64,000 bases of DNA, taken from positions 1 to 64,000 of the forward strand of contig NZ_JABWRP020000005.1 of NCBI RefSeq assembly GCF_014269035.2. The letters are read 5' to 3'. Under the pieces are notes generated by a model that saw only the letters and a list, made by a program, of their open reading frames with translations, did no database searches and was not told where the DNA came from. A program made the position numbers and the translations under genes. Shown piece by piece: positions 35,633 to 45,205 of this stretch; the first letter of the stretch is position 1, and each line of letters begins with the position of its first letter. Source of the stretch: Pseudomonas vlassakiae. Lineage in GTDB: Bacteria; Pseudomonadota; Gammaproteobacteria; Pseudomonadales; Pseudomonadaceae.

Positions 35633-36784
35633 TCAGCGTCCGCCCATGATCGCAATGTAATCCTGGGTCCAGCGGCTGTACGGCACGAACTTCCCGCCCT
35701 GGGCCTGAGGGGTTTTCCAGAAGGCGATCTTGTCGAAGTTGTCGAAGCCGTTGGTCTTGCACCCTTCAGCCCCCAGCAGTTCACTGCCGGTACAGGCTGC
35801 CGGGACTGCCGGCAAGGAGCCGAACCAGGCCGCGACATCGCCCTGCACCTTGGGTTGCAGCGACCAGTCCATCCACTTGTACGCGCAGTTGGGGTGCTTG
35901 GCCTCGCTGTGCAGCATGGTGGTGTCGGCCCAGCCGGTGGCGCCTTCCTGCGGAATGGTCGAGGCCACAGGCTGGTTCTCGGCCTTCAGGCCGTTGACCA
36001 TGTAGCCCCACGAACTGGAGGCGACCACGCCTTCGTTCTTCACGTCGCTCATCTGCACTGTGGCGTCGTGCCAGTAGCGGTGGACCAGCGGTTGCTGTTG
36101 GCGCAGCAGTTCGAGCACGGCCTTGTACTGCGCCTCATTGAGCTCGTACGGGTCGTTGATGCCCAGCTCGGGTTTGGCTGATTTCAGGTAAAGCGCCGCG
36201 TCGGCGATGTAGATCGGCCCGTCATATGCCTGCACGCGGCCTTTGTTCGGCTTGCCATCGGGCAGGTCTTGCGGCTCGAACACCACGTTCCAGCTGGTGG
36301 GTGGCTGCTTGAAGGTGTTGGTGTTGTACAGCAGCACGTTCGGGCCCCATTGATACGGCGTGCCGTACACCTGTTTGTCGACCACGTACCAGCCGCCGTT
36401 CTGCAGGCGCGGGTCGATGTTCTTCCAGTTGGGGATCAGTGCCGTGTTGATGGGCTGCACGCGCTTGCCGACGATCAGGCGCAGCGAAGCGTCACCGGAA
36501 GCCGTGACCAGGTCGTAGCCACCCTTGGTCATCAGGCTGACCATTTCATCGGACGTGGCTGCGGTCTTGACGCTGACCTTGCAGCCGGTTTCCTTTTCGA
36601 AACCGGTGACCCAGTCATAGGCCTTGTCGCTTTCGCCGCGCTCGATGTAGCCGGGCCAGGCGATGATATCCAGCCGGCCTTCACCGGCGCCCAGGGCCTT
36701 GGGCATCTCGCCGGCCTGCAGGCTGGCGCCGGCCAGCAGCGCGCCGGTCGCGGCGCCGAGCAATGCGGTCTTGTGCACTGACAT
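35633..36784 (-). CDS. ydcS: ABC transporter periplasmic substrate-binding protein (YdcS-like)
   Basis: The 383-residue precursor has a signal peptide (ending near SLQAGEM) and a spermidine/putrescine-type binding fold. Segments such as GRLDIIAWPGYIERG, TAATSDEMVSLMTKGGYDLV and the C-terminal YSRWTQDYIAIMGG are, from memory, nearly the same as in E. coli YdcS. E. coli YdcS has also been reported to have polyhydroxybutyrate-synthase activity, but transport is the simpler reading here. It heads the operon. The 216 bp up to the DUF533 gene start hold the divergent promoters and no other gene. Confidence 0.93.
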   Translation of the reverse strand: MSVHKTALLGAATGALLAGASLQAGEMPKALGAGEGRLDIIAWPGYIERGESDKAYDWVTGFEKETGCKVSVKTAATSDEMVSLMTKGGYDLVTASGDASLRLIVGKRVQPINTALIPNWKNIDPRLQNGGWYVVDKQVYGTPYQWGPNVLLYNTNTFKQPPTSWNVVFEPQDLPDGKPNKGRVQAYDGPIYIADAALYLKSAKPELGINDPYELNEAQYKAVLELLRQQQPLVHRYWHDATVQMSDVKNEGVVASSSWGYMVNGLKAENQPVASTIPQEGATGWADTTMLHSEAKHPNCAYKWMDWSLQPKVQGDVAAWFGSLPAVPAACTGSELLGAEGCKTNGFDNFDKIAFWKTPQAQGGKFVPYSRWTQDYIAIMGGR

Positions 36785-37000
36785 GGTGTTCCCTCTTTTT
36801 GGAGATCTTGGTCGGGGCAGTCGTCAAGAAAGCAGTGAAGCAACGGTTATAAGCGTAGTCGCCTGTGCAAGTGGTTGGCGATGACGAGTCTAGTTGGCTT
36901 TTTGCCAGCTAATGCAACATCCGGAAGCAAATCCTTGGGTGGCGTGCCGGGTGGCAAGCCTTACTCTGGGCGCTCCTTCTCATACCGTGGAGACGCGCGC

Positions 37001-37687
37001 ATGAACACCCGGGGCCTGCTCGACCAACTGCTCAAATCCGGTCAGGAACTGCTCAACAAGCCTTCTGCTGCGGGTAAGCCCTCGGCTGGCACGGGTGGGC
37101 TGGGCAGCCTGCTCTCCGGTGCTGGAGGCGGTGCCCTGGGGGCAGGGGCGCTGGGCCTGCTGCTGGGCAGCAAGAAGGCCCGCAAGTATGGCGGCAAGGT
37201 GCTCACCTATGGCGGCCTGGCCGCACTTGGCGTGCTGGCCTACAAGGCCTATGGCAACTGGCAGGCGCGCCAGGGCGCAGGCCAGGGCGCCGAGCCGCAG
37301 ACCCTCGACCGCCTGCCGCCGGCCCAGGCCGAGCAGCACAGCCAGGCGGTGCTGCGTGCCCTGGTGGCGGCGGCCAAGTCCGATGGCCATATCGACGAGC
37401 GCGAGCGGGCCTTGATCGAAGGCGAGTTCAGCCGCCTGGACAGCGACCGCGACCTGCAGCACTGGCTGCACGATGAGCTGAACAAGCCGCTGGACCCGGC
37501 CGAGGTTGCCCGCGCGGCGCAAACACCGGAGATGGCGGCGGAGATGTACCTGGCCAGTGTGATGATGGTCGATCAGGAAAACTTCATGGAGCGTGCCTAC
37601 CTCGACGAACTGGCCCGTCAGCTGCGCCTCGACCCGGCCCTGCGCCTGGAACTTGAGAGCCAGATACGGCTGGCCGCAGGCCAATGA
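37001..37687 (+). CDS. DUF533 / TerB-like family membrane protein (YebE-like)
   Basis: The 228-residue protein has a glycine-rich N-terminal part (residues 20-55), one hydrophobic segment (YGGLAALGVLAYKAYGNW, about 67-84) and a helical TerB-like C-terminal domain (LRALVAAAKSDGHIDEREKAL-type pattern; here LRALVAAAKSDGHIDERER). The family's function is unknown; the tellurite label comes only from the distant TerB relation. ATG 37001 has GGAG upstream; a frame back to 36875 runs into the promoter region. It precedes wspA by 128 bp. Confidence 0.85.
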   Translation: MNTRGLLDQLLKSGQELLNKPSAAGKPSAGTGGLGSLLSGAGGGALGAGALGLLLGSKKARKYGGKVLTYGGLAALGVLAYKAYGNWQARQGAGQGAEPQTLDRLPPAQAEQHSQAVLRALVAAAKSDGHIDERERALIEGEFSRLDSDRDLQHWLHDELNKPLDPAEVARAAQTPEMAAEMYLASVMMVDQENFMERAYLDELARQLRLDPALRLELESQIRLAAGQ

Positions 37688-37766
37688 ACGGGCAAATGGC
37701 CTTGCCGCCAGGGATAGAGGCCCGGATACCTCGCATTTCAGCCGCAATTGGGTAGGAAGCCTGGGC

Positions 37767-37772
37767 TATACT
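37767..37772 (+). promoter_or_regulatory. Candidate -10 element of the wsp operon
   Basis: CTATACT (from 37766) lies 44 bp upstream of the wspA start. It fits the extended -10 preferred by RpoS as well as sigma-70. No good -35 box is visible at 17 bp. Confidence 0.4.
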
Positions 37773-37815
37773 TCGGCGATTTTTCCCGCTCGTTGTGAAT
37801 TCCTGAGGGCTGAAT

Positions 37816-39438
37816 GTGAAGAACTGGACCTTGCGCCAACGGATCCTGGCAAGTTTCGCCGTGATCATCGCCATCATGCTGCTGATGATCGTAGCCGCCT
37901 ACTCGCGGCTGGTGACGATTGAAAGTGCCGAGGAGGCAGTGGGAACAGACAGCATTCCGGGGCTCTACTACAGCTCGATGATCCGCAGCGCCTGGGTCGA
38001 CAGCTACGTCACCAGCCAGCAGCTGGTGGGGCTGTCCAGCCACCGCGAAATCACCACGGCCGACATGGAGCTGTTCAAGAGCTTTGAAGATCGCCTCAGG
38101 CAATCCATGGCGAACTACCAAGGCACCATTCAGGACACCGATGACCAGGAACGCTTCGATACCTTCATCAAACTTGAAGAAAACTACCTCAAGATCGTCG
38201 GCCAAGTGCTGGAGGCTTACCGCCAGCAGAACTACGTCGAAGCCGAGCGGCTGATCAGGGATGTGCTCACCCCGGCCTGGGTGGAAGGGCGCAAGCACCT
38301 CAACACGGTAATCGAGCACAACCGCGAGTCTGCAGATGCTGCGACCCGTGAAATCGTCAGCGCCGTGAGCACCGCCAAGGGCAGCATGATGGTCTCGCTG
38401 CTGTTGGCGATCGTGGCCGCTGGTATCTGCGGCCTGCTGTTGATGCGTGCCATCACCGCACCGGTACAACGCATTGTCCATGCCCTCGACAAGCTGCGGT
38501 CGGGCGACCTCAGCATGCGCCTGAGCCTGGACCGCAAGGATGAGTTCGGCGCCATCGAAAGCGGCTTCAACGAAATGGCCGAAGCCCTGGCCAACCTGGT
38601 GGCCCAGGCGCAGCGCTCGTCGGTGCAGGTGACCACGTCGGTCACCGAGATCGCCGCCACCTCCAAGCAACAGCAGGCTACCGCCACCGAAACGGCCGCC
38701 ACCACCACCGAAATCGGCGCCACCTCGCGTGAAATCGCTGCCACTTCGCGCGACCTGGTGCGCACCATGACCGAGGTCACCTCTGCCGCCGACCAGGCCT
38801 CGAGCCTGGCCGGTTCCGGCCAGCAGGGCCTGGCGCGCATGGAAGAAACCATGCACCAGGTGATGGGCGCCGCCGACCTGGTCAACGCCAAGCTGGGCAT
38901 CCTCAATGAAAAGGCCAGCAACATCACGCAGATGGTGGTGACCATCGTGAAGGTGGCCGACCAGACCAACCTGCTCTCGCTCAATGCCGCCATCGAGGCG
39001 GAAAAGGCCGGTGAATATGGCCGCGGTTTTGCCGTGGTCGCCACCGAGGTGCGACGCCTGGCCGACCAGACTGCCGTGGCCACCTACGACATCGAACAGA
39101 TGGTGCGCGAGATCCAGTCGGCGGTATCGGCCGGGGTGATGGGCATGGACAAGTTCTCCGAAGAAGTGCGCCGTGGCATGTTCGAAGTGCAGCAGGTGGG
39201 CGAGCAACTGAGCCAGATCATCCATCAGGTCCAGGCCTTGGCGCCGCGGGTGCTGATGGTCAACGAGGGCATGCAGGCCCAGGCCACTGGCGCCGAGCAG
39301 ATCAACCAGGCCCTGGCCCAGCTCAGTGATGCCAGCACTCAGACGGTGGAATCGCTGCGCCAGGCGAGCTTTGCCATCGATGAGTTGAGCCAGGTGGCCG
39401 CCGGCCTGCGCGGTGGTGTATCGCGCTTCAAAGTCTGA
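37816..39438 (+). CDS. wspA: Surface-sensing methyl-accepting chemotaxis protein WspA
   Basis: The 540-residue transmembrane receptor starts the Wsp pathway. TM1 is at about residues 9-30 and TM2 at about 193-215, enclosing a four-helix-bundle periplasmic domain. A HAMP domain follows, then the signalling hairpin with the conserved tip [20 protein letters not shown] and methylation helices rich in Gln, Glu and Thr. In P. aeruginosa WspA responds to surface contact and envelope stress. It uses a GTG start at 37816 with GAGGG upstream. It heads the seven-gene wsp operon, 5 bp from wspB. Confidence 0.95.
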   Translation: MKNWTLRQRILASFAVIIAIMLLMIVAAYSRLVTIESAEEAVGTDSIPGLYYSSMIRSAWVDSYVTSQQLVGLSSHREITTADMELFKSFEDRLRQSMANYQGTIQDTDDQERFDTFIKLEENYLKIVGQVLEAYRQQNYVEAERLIRDVLTPAWVEGRKHLNTVIEHNRESADAATREIVSAVSTAKGSMMVSLLLAIVAAGICGLLLMRAITAPVQRIVHALDKLRSGDLSMRLSLDRKDEFGAIESGFNEMAEALANLVAQAQRSSVQVTTSVTEIAATSKQQQATATETAATTTEIGATSREIAATSRDLVRTMTEVTSAADQASSLAGSGQQGLARMEETMHQVMGAADLVNAKLGILNEKASNITQMVVTIVKVADQTNLLSLNAAIEAEKAGEYGRGFAVVATEVRRLADQTAVATYDIEQMVREIQSAVSAGVMGMDKFSEEVRRGMFEVQQVGEQLSQIIHQVQALAPRVLMVNEGMQAQATGAEQINQALAQLSDASTQTVESLRQASFAIDELSQVAAGLRGGVSRFKV

Positions 39439-39443
39439 CCACC

Positions 39444-39950
39444 ATGACCGGTTTGCATTCCTCCCCGGCAGCGGCGGCCAGCGCCAAGGGCAGCCTTTAT
39501 CTGCAGTTTTGCCTCAACCAGCAGCGCTTTGCCCTGGATGTGCGCGATGTGATCGAGGTGCTGCCCCGACGGCCGCTCAAGCCGATTGCACAGGCGCCGG
39601 CCTGGGTGGCTGGCATCCTGGCGCATCGCGGTGTCCTGGTGCCGGTGGTCGACCTCGGCGCGCTGAGCTTTGGCCAGCCGGCAGCCGAGCGCACCAGCAC
39701 GCGCCTGGTGCTGGTGCGCTACCGTGGCGACCAGGTGCTGGGACTGATCCTTGAACAAGCGACCGAAACCCTGCGCTGCATGCCGGACGAGTTCCAGCCC
39801 TATGGCCTGGACAACGGCGAAGCGCGCTATTTGGGCCCGGTCCGCCAGGACGCCCAAGGCTTGCTGCAACGGATAGAAGTCGATGACCTGCTGACAGAGC
39901 GCGTGCGCGAACTGTTGTTCCCGCACGCGCCACAACAGGTGACGCCATGA
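39444..39950 (+). CDS. wspB: CheW-like coupling protein WspB
   Basis: The 168-residue CheW-domain protein (YLQFCLNQQRFALDVRDVIEVLP, WVAGILAHRGVLVPVVDLGAL) should link WspA to the kinase WspE. Position as second gene of the cluster identifies it as WspB. Its stop overlaps the wspC start (ATGA). Confidence 0.93.
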   Translation: MTGLHSSPAAAASAKGSLYLQFCLNQQRFALDVRDVIEVLPRRPLKPIAQAPAWVAGILAHRGVLVPVVDLGALSFGQPAAERTSTRLVLVRYRGDQVLGLILEQATETLRCMPDEFQPYGLDNGEARYLGPVRQDAQGLLQRIEVDDLLTERVRELLFPHAPQQVTP

Positions 39951-41200
39951 GCGAGCAACGTTTCTTCCGCTTCCTGCAGGAACGTATCGGCCTGGATGTC
40001 GAGTCGGTTGGTGTGCCGATGGTGGAGCGGGCCTTGCGCCAGCGTTGCGTCGCCCTGAATGCCGCCGATCTGCATGACTACTGGGTTCGCCTGCAGCAGT
40101 CGCCGGATGAGCAGCTGGCGCTGATCGAGGCGGTGATCGTCCCGGAAACCTGGTTCTTCCGTTATCCGGACTCGTTCACCGCGCTGGTCGGGCTGGCCCA
40201 GAAGCGCCTGGCCGAGTTGGCCGGCGAGCGTCCCTTGCGCCTGCTCAGCCTGCCTTGCTCCACCGGCGAGGAGCCGTATTCGCTGGCCATGGCCTTGCTC
40301 GATGCGGGCATGAGCCCGGCCGATTTCCGCATCGACGGTATCGATATCAGCCCTATCTCGGTGGCCAAAGGCATACAGGGCGTCTACGGGCGTAACTCGT
40401 TCCGCGGCACTGAACTTGGTTTTCGCGAGCGGCATTTCCGTGAGGATGGTGACGGCCACAAGCTGAATGAGCGGGTACTGCAGCAGGTGAATCTGGAAGT
40501 TGGCAACGTGCTCGACCCAGCGCTGGCCGGCCGCTATGGTCAGTATGATTTCGTGTTCTGCCGCAACCTGCTGATCTATTTCGATGTCCCGACCCAGCAG
40601 CGGGTGTTCGAAGTGCTCAAGCGCCTGGCGCAGCCGCAGGGCGTGCTGTTCATCGGCCCTGCCGAAGGCAGCTTGCTGGCGCGGTTGGGCATGCGCCCGC
40701 TGGGCATCGCCCAGTCGTTTGCCTACGTTCGTCAGCCTGCCGATGTGCCGGCTGCACCCGCCCAGCCAGCACGGCCGCTGCCAGCTGCGGCAGCACCGAG
40801 CCGCCCGCGGCCCATGACGGTGCCATCGGCGCGGCCCCTGCGCGTGGTGCCACCGGCCGCCCAGGCAGCCGAACCGCGCGAGAGCGAAAGCGAGTTGCTG
40901 GCCAATATCGCGCGCCAGGCCAATGCCGGCGACAGCGCCCAGGCCCGCGCCAGTTGCCAGCGCTACCTGCACCTGTTCGCCCCCAAAGCCCAGGTCTACT
41001 ACTGGTTGGGGCTGCTGAGCGATACCGAAGGTGATGCGCAGCAGGCGTTGAGCCTTTACCGCAAGGCCCTGTACCTGGAGCCGCAGCATCCCGAGGCATT
41101 GTTGCACCTGGCCACGCTGCTGGCTGCCCAAGGGGACGAAGCCGGTGCCCGCCGCTTGCAGGAACGTGCCGCACGTGCTGGCCGGGAGTCTGAACGATGA
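39947..41200 (+). CDS. wspC: CheR-type receptor methyltransferase WspC with C-terminal TPR
   Basis: The 417-residue protein has an N-terminal CheR helical domain and a SAM-binding methyltransferase core (LLSLPCSTGEEPYSLAMALL; FVFCRNLLIYFD). A proline/alanine-rich linker (about 262-300) leads to a tetratricopeptide region (about 310-410, including YYWLGLLSDTEGDAQQALSL). It methylates WspA glutamates to set receptor activity. It overlaps wspB and wspD by 4 bp each. Confidence 0.94.
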   Translation: MSEQRFFRFLQERIGLDVESVGVPMVERALRQRCVALNAADLHDYWVRLQQSPDEQLALIEAVIVPETWFFRYPDSFTALVGLAQKRLAELAGERPLRLLSLPCSTGEEPYSLAMALLDAGMSPADFRIDGIDISPISVAKGIQGVYGRNSFRGTELGFRERHFREDGDGHKLNERVLQQVNLEVGNVLDPALAGRYGQYDFVFCRNLLIYFDVPTQQRVFEVLKRLAQPQGVLFIGPAEGSLLARLGMRPLGIAQSFAYVRQPADVPAAPAQPARPLPAAAAPSRPRPMTVPSARPLRVVPPAAQAAEPRESESELLANIARQANAGDSAQARASCQRYLHLFAPKAQVYYWLGLLSDTEGDAQQALSLYRKALYLEPQHPEALLHLATLLAAQGDEAGARRLQERAARAGRESER

Positions 41201-41862
41201 AAGCCGAACACGCGGTCGAGCTGCTGGCCAAGGACGATGAGCGCATCGACGACTGCTGGAACCGTATCGGTGTCCACGGCAGCAAGGATTGCCCGTTGCT
41301 GGAACGGCATATCCATTGTCGCAATTGTGAAGTCTATGCGGCGGCGGCCACGCGCCTGCTCGACCGCTACGCGCTGATCGAAACCGACCTGGCGCACGAG
41401 CCGGCCCCGGTCGAAACCTCGGCCGGGCGCTCGCTGCTGCTGTTCCGCCTGGGCGAGGAGTGGCTGGCCCTGGCCACAGCCTGCCTGGCCGAGATCGCTC
41501 CCCTGCAACCGGTGCATTCGTTGCCCCATCAACGCTCCCGGGTACTGCAAGGGGTCGCCAATGTGCGCGGCGCGTTGGTGCCGTGCCTGTCACTGGCCGA
41601 CCTGCTGGGTGTGGAGCGCATGCCCGAGCAGCCGCGCAGCGGTCGGGCGATGCCGCGCATGCTGATCCTGGCAGCGTCGGGCGGGCCGGTGGTGATGGCG
41701 GTGGACGAGATCGACGGCATTCATCGCCTCGATGCCGCTTTGCAGGGGGACACCGAGGATGCCGCACCGTTTACCGCTGCGGTGTTGCAGTGGCGGGGGC
41801 GCAGTGTGCGGGTGCTGGACGATCACCATTTACTGTCTGCCGTGCAGCGGAGCCTGTCATGA
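41197..41862 (+). CDS. wspD: CheW-like coupling protein WspD
   Basis: The 221-residue protein has an N-terminal extension of about 70 residues with several Cys and His (DDCWNRIGVHGSKDCPLLERH, then CRNCEVYAAAA) before a CheW domain (LLLFRLGEEWLALATACLAEI). It is the second adaptor of the Wsp complex. The N-terminal CxxC-like pattern is also found in WspD of other pseudomonads as far as I recall; metal binding is possible but untested. Starts and stops overlap its neighbours by 4 bp. Confidence 0.92.
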   Translation: MKAEHAVELLAKDDERIDDCWNRIGVHGSKDCPLLERHIHCRNCEVYAAAATRLLDRYALIETDLAHEPAPVETSAGRSLLLFRLGEEWLALATACLAEIAPLQPVHSLPHQRSRVLQGVANVRGALVPCLSLADLLGVERMPEQPRSGRAMPRMLILAASGGPVVMAVDEIDGIHRLDAALQGDTEDAAPFTAAVLQWRGRSVRVLDDHHLLSAVQRSLS

Positions 41863-44144
41863 CCCCAGAGCAAATGCGCGACGCATCGCTGCTCGAACTG
41901 TTCAGCCTGGAGGCCGAGGCACAGACTCAGGTGCTCAGTACCGGGCTGATGGCACTGGAACACAACCCGACCCAGGCCGACCAGCTGGAAGCCTGCATGC
42001 GGGCGGCGCATTCGTTGAAGGGCGCCGCGCGTATCGTCGGCATCGATGCCGGGGTCAGCGTCGCCCATGTCATGGAAGACTGCCTGGTGGCGGCGCAGGA
42101 AGGCCGGCTGCTGCTGCGCGCCGAACACATCGATGCACTGCTGCGCGGCACCGACTTGCTGATGCACATCGCCACCCCCGGCGATCCGAATGGCGAGGCA
42201 TTGGTGCCGGCGTTCCTGGTGCAGATGGCCGGCCTGCTCGACCCCGCTGGCTCGGTACCGGCAGCGGCTGCGCTCGAACCGGCGCTTGCCGTGGCCCCGC
42301 CGTCCCCGCCTGAGCCTGAGCCGATGGCGCCGGCCGTCGCGGCCGAAGTCGAACCCGCCGTGCCGCGCAAGGCCGGCAAGCGCGCAGGTGAGGGCGGTGA
42401 GCGGGTCTTGCGGGTCACCGCCGACCGGCTGAACAGCCTGCTCGACCTGTCCAGCAAGTCATTGGTCGAGACCCAGCGCCTCAAGCCCTACCTGGCCACC
42501 CTGCAGCGCCTCAAACGCATGCATGGCCAGGGCATGCGTGCCCTCGACGGTTTGAAGACGCAGCTTGAAGACAGTGGCCAGAGCCCCGAGGTGCTGGATG
42601 CCCTGGCGCAGACCCAGCGCCTGTTGCTGGAAACCCAGCAGATCCTGCAGCAGCAGGCCGCCGACCTCGACGAGTTTGGCTGGCAGGCCGGCCAGCGAGC
42701 GCAGCTGCTGTACGACACGGCCTTGGCCTGTCGCATGCGCCCGTTCGCCGACGTACTCACCGGCCAGACCCGCATGGTTCGCGACCTCGGGCGTTCGCTT
42801 GGCAAGCAGGTGCATCTGCAGATCGAAGGCGAGAAAACCCAGGTCGATCGTGATGTGCTGGAAAAACTCGAAGCGCCGTTGACCCATTTGCTGCGCAATG
42901 CTGTCGACCATGGCATTGAACTGCCCGAGCGGCGCCTGCTGGCGGGCAAGCCGGAGGGAGGTACGATCCGACTGCGCGCCTCGCACCAAGCCGGGCTGCT
43001 GATCCTTGAACTGAGCGATGATGGCGCGGGCATCGACCTTGAGCGCCTCAGGCGCAACATCGTCGAGCGCGGCCTGTCGCCGGCCGACACCGTGGCGCAG
43101 ATGAGCGAGGCCGAGCTGCTGACCTTCCTGTTCCTGCCGGGCTTCAGTCTGCGCGACAAGGTCACCGAAGTGTCTGGCCGTGGCGTCGGCCTGGATGCGG
43201 TGCAGCACATGGTCCGCGACCTGCGTGGTTCGATCGAGCTGACGCAGCTGCCCGGCCAGGGCTGTCGTTTCCACCTGGAGGTGCCGCTGACCCTGTCGGT
43301 GGTGCGCAGCCTGGTGGTGGAGGTCGGTGGCGAGGCTTATGCGTTCCCGCTGGCGCATATCGAGCGCACCCTTGAAGTGGCAACCGAAGACATCGTGCAG
43401 ATCGAGGGCCGCCAGCACTTCTGGCACGAAGGCCGGCATATCGGCCTGGTGGCTGCCAGCCAGTTGCTCAACCGGCCGGCAGGGCAGGGCGAGGCCAGCA
43501 GCCTGCGGGTGGTGGTGATCCGAGAGCGCGAGCAGCTTTACGGGGTAGCCGTGGAGCGCCTGGTCGGTGAGCGGGTGCTGGTGGTGATGCCGCTCGATCC
43601 GCGCCTGGGCAAGGTCCAGGACATCTCGGCCGGGGCCTTGCTGGACGATGGCTCGGTGGTGCTGATCATCGATGTCGAAGACTTGTTGCGCTCGGTCGAG
43701 AAGCTGCTCAGCACCGGCCGGCTGGAGCGCATCGAACGCGGCGCGCAAGGGGCGCGAGGTGCCAGCCGCAAGCGCGTCCTGGTGGTCGACGACTCGCTCA
43801 CCGTGCGCGAGCTGCAGCGCAAGCTGCTGGGCAACCGTGGCTATGACGTCGCGGTGGCGGTGGACGGCATGGACGGCTGGAATGCGCTGCGCAGCGAAGA
43901 CTTCGACCTGCTGATCACCGATATCGACATGCCGCGCATGGATGGCATCGAACTGGTCACCCTGGTGCGCCGCGACCAACGGTTGCAGTCACTGCCGGTG
44001 ATGGTGGTGTCGTACAAGGACCGCGAAGAAGATCGCCGGCGTGGCCTTGATGCGGGAGCCGACTACTATTTGGCAAAAGCCAGCTTCCATGACGATGCGT
44101 TGCTGGATGCCGTGGTGGAACTGATCGGAGGTGCTCAGGGATGA
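41859..44144 (+). CDS. wspE: Hybrid CheA-type histidine kinase/response regulator WspE
   Basis: The 761-residue kinase has an Hpt domain with phosphorylatable His51 (MRAAHSLKGAARIVG), a Pro/Ala linker, a dimerisation and HATPase domain (LRNAVDHGIELPERR, SDDGAGIDLERL, VSGRGVGLDAV), a CheW-like domain and a C-terminal receiver (KRVLVVDDSLTVREL, LLITDIDMPRMDG). It passes phosphate to WspR and, for adaptation, to WspF. ATG 41859 overlaps the wspD stop; a frame extending back to 41460 is inside wspD. Confidence 0.95.
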   Translation: MTPEQMRDASLLELFSLEAEAQTQVLSTGLMALEHNPTQADQLEACMRAAHSLKGAARIVGIDAGVSVAHVMEDCLVAAQEGRLLLRAEHIDALLRGTDLLMHIATPGDPNGEALVPAFLVQMAGLLDPAGSVPAAAALEPALAVAPPSPPEPEPMAPAVAAEVEPAVPRKAGKRAGEGGERVLRVTADRLNSLLDLSSKSLVETQRLKPYLATLQRLKRMHGQGMRALDGLKTQLEDSGQSPEVLDALAQTQRLLLETQQILQQQAADLDEFGWQAGQRAQLLYDTALACRMRPFADVLTGQTRMVRDLGRSLGKQVHLQIEGEKTQVDRDVLEKLEAPLTHLLRNAVDHGIELPERRLLAGKPEGGTIRLRASHQAGLLILELSDDGAGIDLERLRRNIVERGLSPADTVAQMSEAELLTFLFLPGFSLRDKVTEVSGRGVGLDAVQHMVRDLRGSIELTQLPGQGCRFHLEVPLTLSVVRSLVVEVGGEAYAFPLAHIERTLEVATEDIVQIEGRQHFWHEGRHIGLVAASQLLNRPAGQGEASSLRVVVIREREQLYGVAVERLVGERVLVVMPLDPRLGKVQDISAGALLDDGSVVLIIDVEDLLRSVEKLLSTGRLERIERGAQGARGASRKRVLVVDDSLTVRELQRKLLGNRGYDVAVAVDGMDGWNALRSEDFDLLITDIDMPRMDGIELVTLVRRDQRLQSLPVMVVSYKDREEDRRRGLDAGADYYLAKASFHDDALLDAVVELIGGAQG

Positions 44145-45154
44145 AGATCGCCATCGTCAACGATATGCCCATGGCGGTAGAGGCGTTGCGCCGGGCCCTG
44201 GCCTTCGAACCGGCGCACCAGGTGATCTGGGTGGCCAGCGATGGCGCTGAAGCCGTGCGCAAATGCGCCGAGGACACTCCCGACCTGATTCTCATGGACC
44301 TGATCATGCCGGTGATGGATGGCGTCGAGGCGACCCGGCGGATCATGGCCGAATCGCCTTGCGCCATCGTCATTGTCACGGTCGACCGCAAGCAGAACGT
44401 GCACCGGGTGTTCGAGGCCATGGGCCATGGCGCCCTGGATGTGGTCGACACCCCCGCACTGGGAGCCGGTGACGCACGTGAGGCTGCGGCGCCGCTGCTG
44501 CGCAAGATCCTCAATATCGGCTGGTTGATTGGCCAGCAGCGGCCCGGCGCGAGCAAGTCGGTCGCCGCCCCCCTGCGCGAGGCTTCCCAGCGCAGTGGCC
44601 TGGTTGCGATTGGCTCTTCCGCAGGCGGCCCGGCCGCCCTCGAAGTGCTGCTTAAAGGCCTGCCGCGCGGTTTTGGGGCGTCGATCGTACTGGTCCAGCA
44701 TGTCGACCAGGTGTTCGCTGCCGGCATGGCCGAATGGCTCGCCAGCGCCTGCGGCTTGCCCGTGCGCCTGGCCCGCGAGGGCGAACCGCCCCAGCCCGGG
44801 CAGGTGCTGCTGGCCGGCACCAACCACCATATCCGCCTGCTACAGGGCGGCCAGCTGGCTTACACTGCCGAGCCCGTCAACGAAATCTACCGGCCTTCGA
44901 TCGACGTGTTCTTCGAGAGCGTGGCGCGCTACTGGAACGGCGATGCGGTGGGGGTGCTGCTTACCGGCATGGGGCGTGACGGCGCCCAGGGCCTGAAATT
45001 GATGCGCCAGCAGGGCTTTCTGACGATTGCCCAGGACCAGTCCAGCAGTGCGGTGTACGGCATGCCCAAGGCCGCTGCGGCGATCGATGCCGCAGTGGAA
45101 ATCCGCCCATTGGAACGCATCGCCGGGCGCTTGATGGAACTCTTCGCAAAATGA
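44141..45154 (+). CDS. wspF: CheB-type receptor methylesterase WspF
   Basis: The 337-residue protein has an N-terminal receiver (phosphoacceptor Asp53 in LILMDLIMPVMDG) and a methylesterase domain with catalytic Ser160 (GSSAGGPAA), His187 (VQHVDQ) and Asp280 (TGMGRDGAQG). It removes methyl groups from WspA and damps signalling. Loss-of-function mutations in wspF are the classic route to wrinkly high-c-di-GMP colonies. Here the frame and catalytic residues are intact, so the pathway should be adjustable. Confidence 0.95.
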   Translation: MKIAIVNDMPMAVEALRRALAFEPAHQVIWVASDGAEAVRKCAEDTPDLILMDLIMPVMDGVEATRRIMAESPCAIVIVTVDRKQNVHRVFEAMGHGALDVVDTPALGAGDAREAAAPLLRKILNIGWLIGQQRPGASKSVAAPLREASQRSGLVAIGSSAGGPAALEVLLKGLPRGFGASIVLVQHVDQVFAAGMAEWLASACGLPVRLAREGEPPQPGQVLLAGTNHHIRLLQGGQLAYTAEPVNEIYRPSIDVFFESVARYWNGDAVGVLLTGMGRDGAQGLKLMRQQGFLTIAQDQSSSAVYGMPKAAAAIDAAVEIRPLERIAGRLMELFAK

Positions 45155-45205
45155 CGACTTGTATAGAATCGCGCCGCGTGAGCGGACGTGGTCAGGTGAA
45201 TTCGA

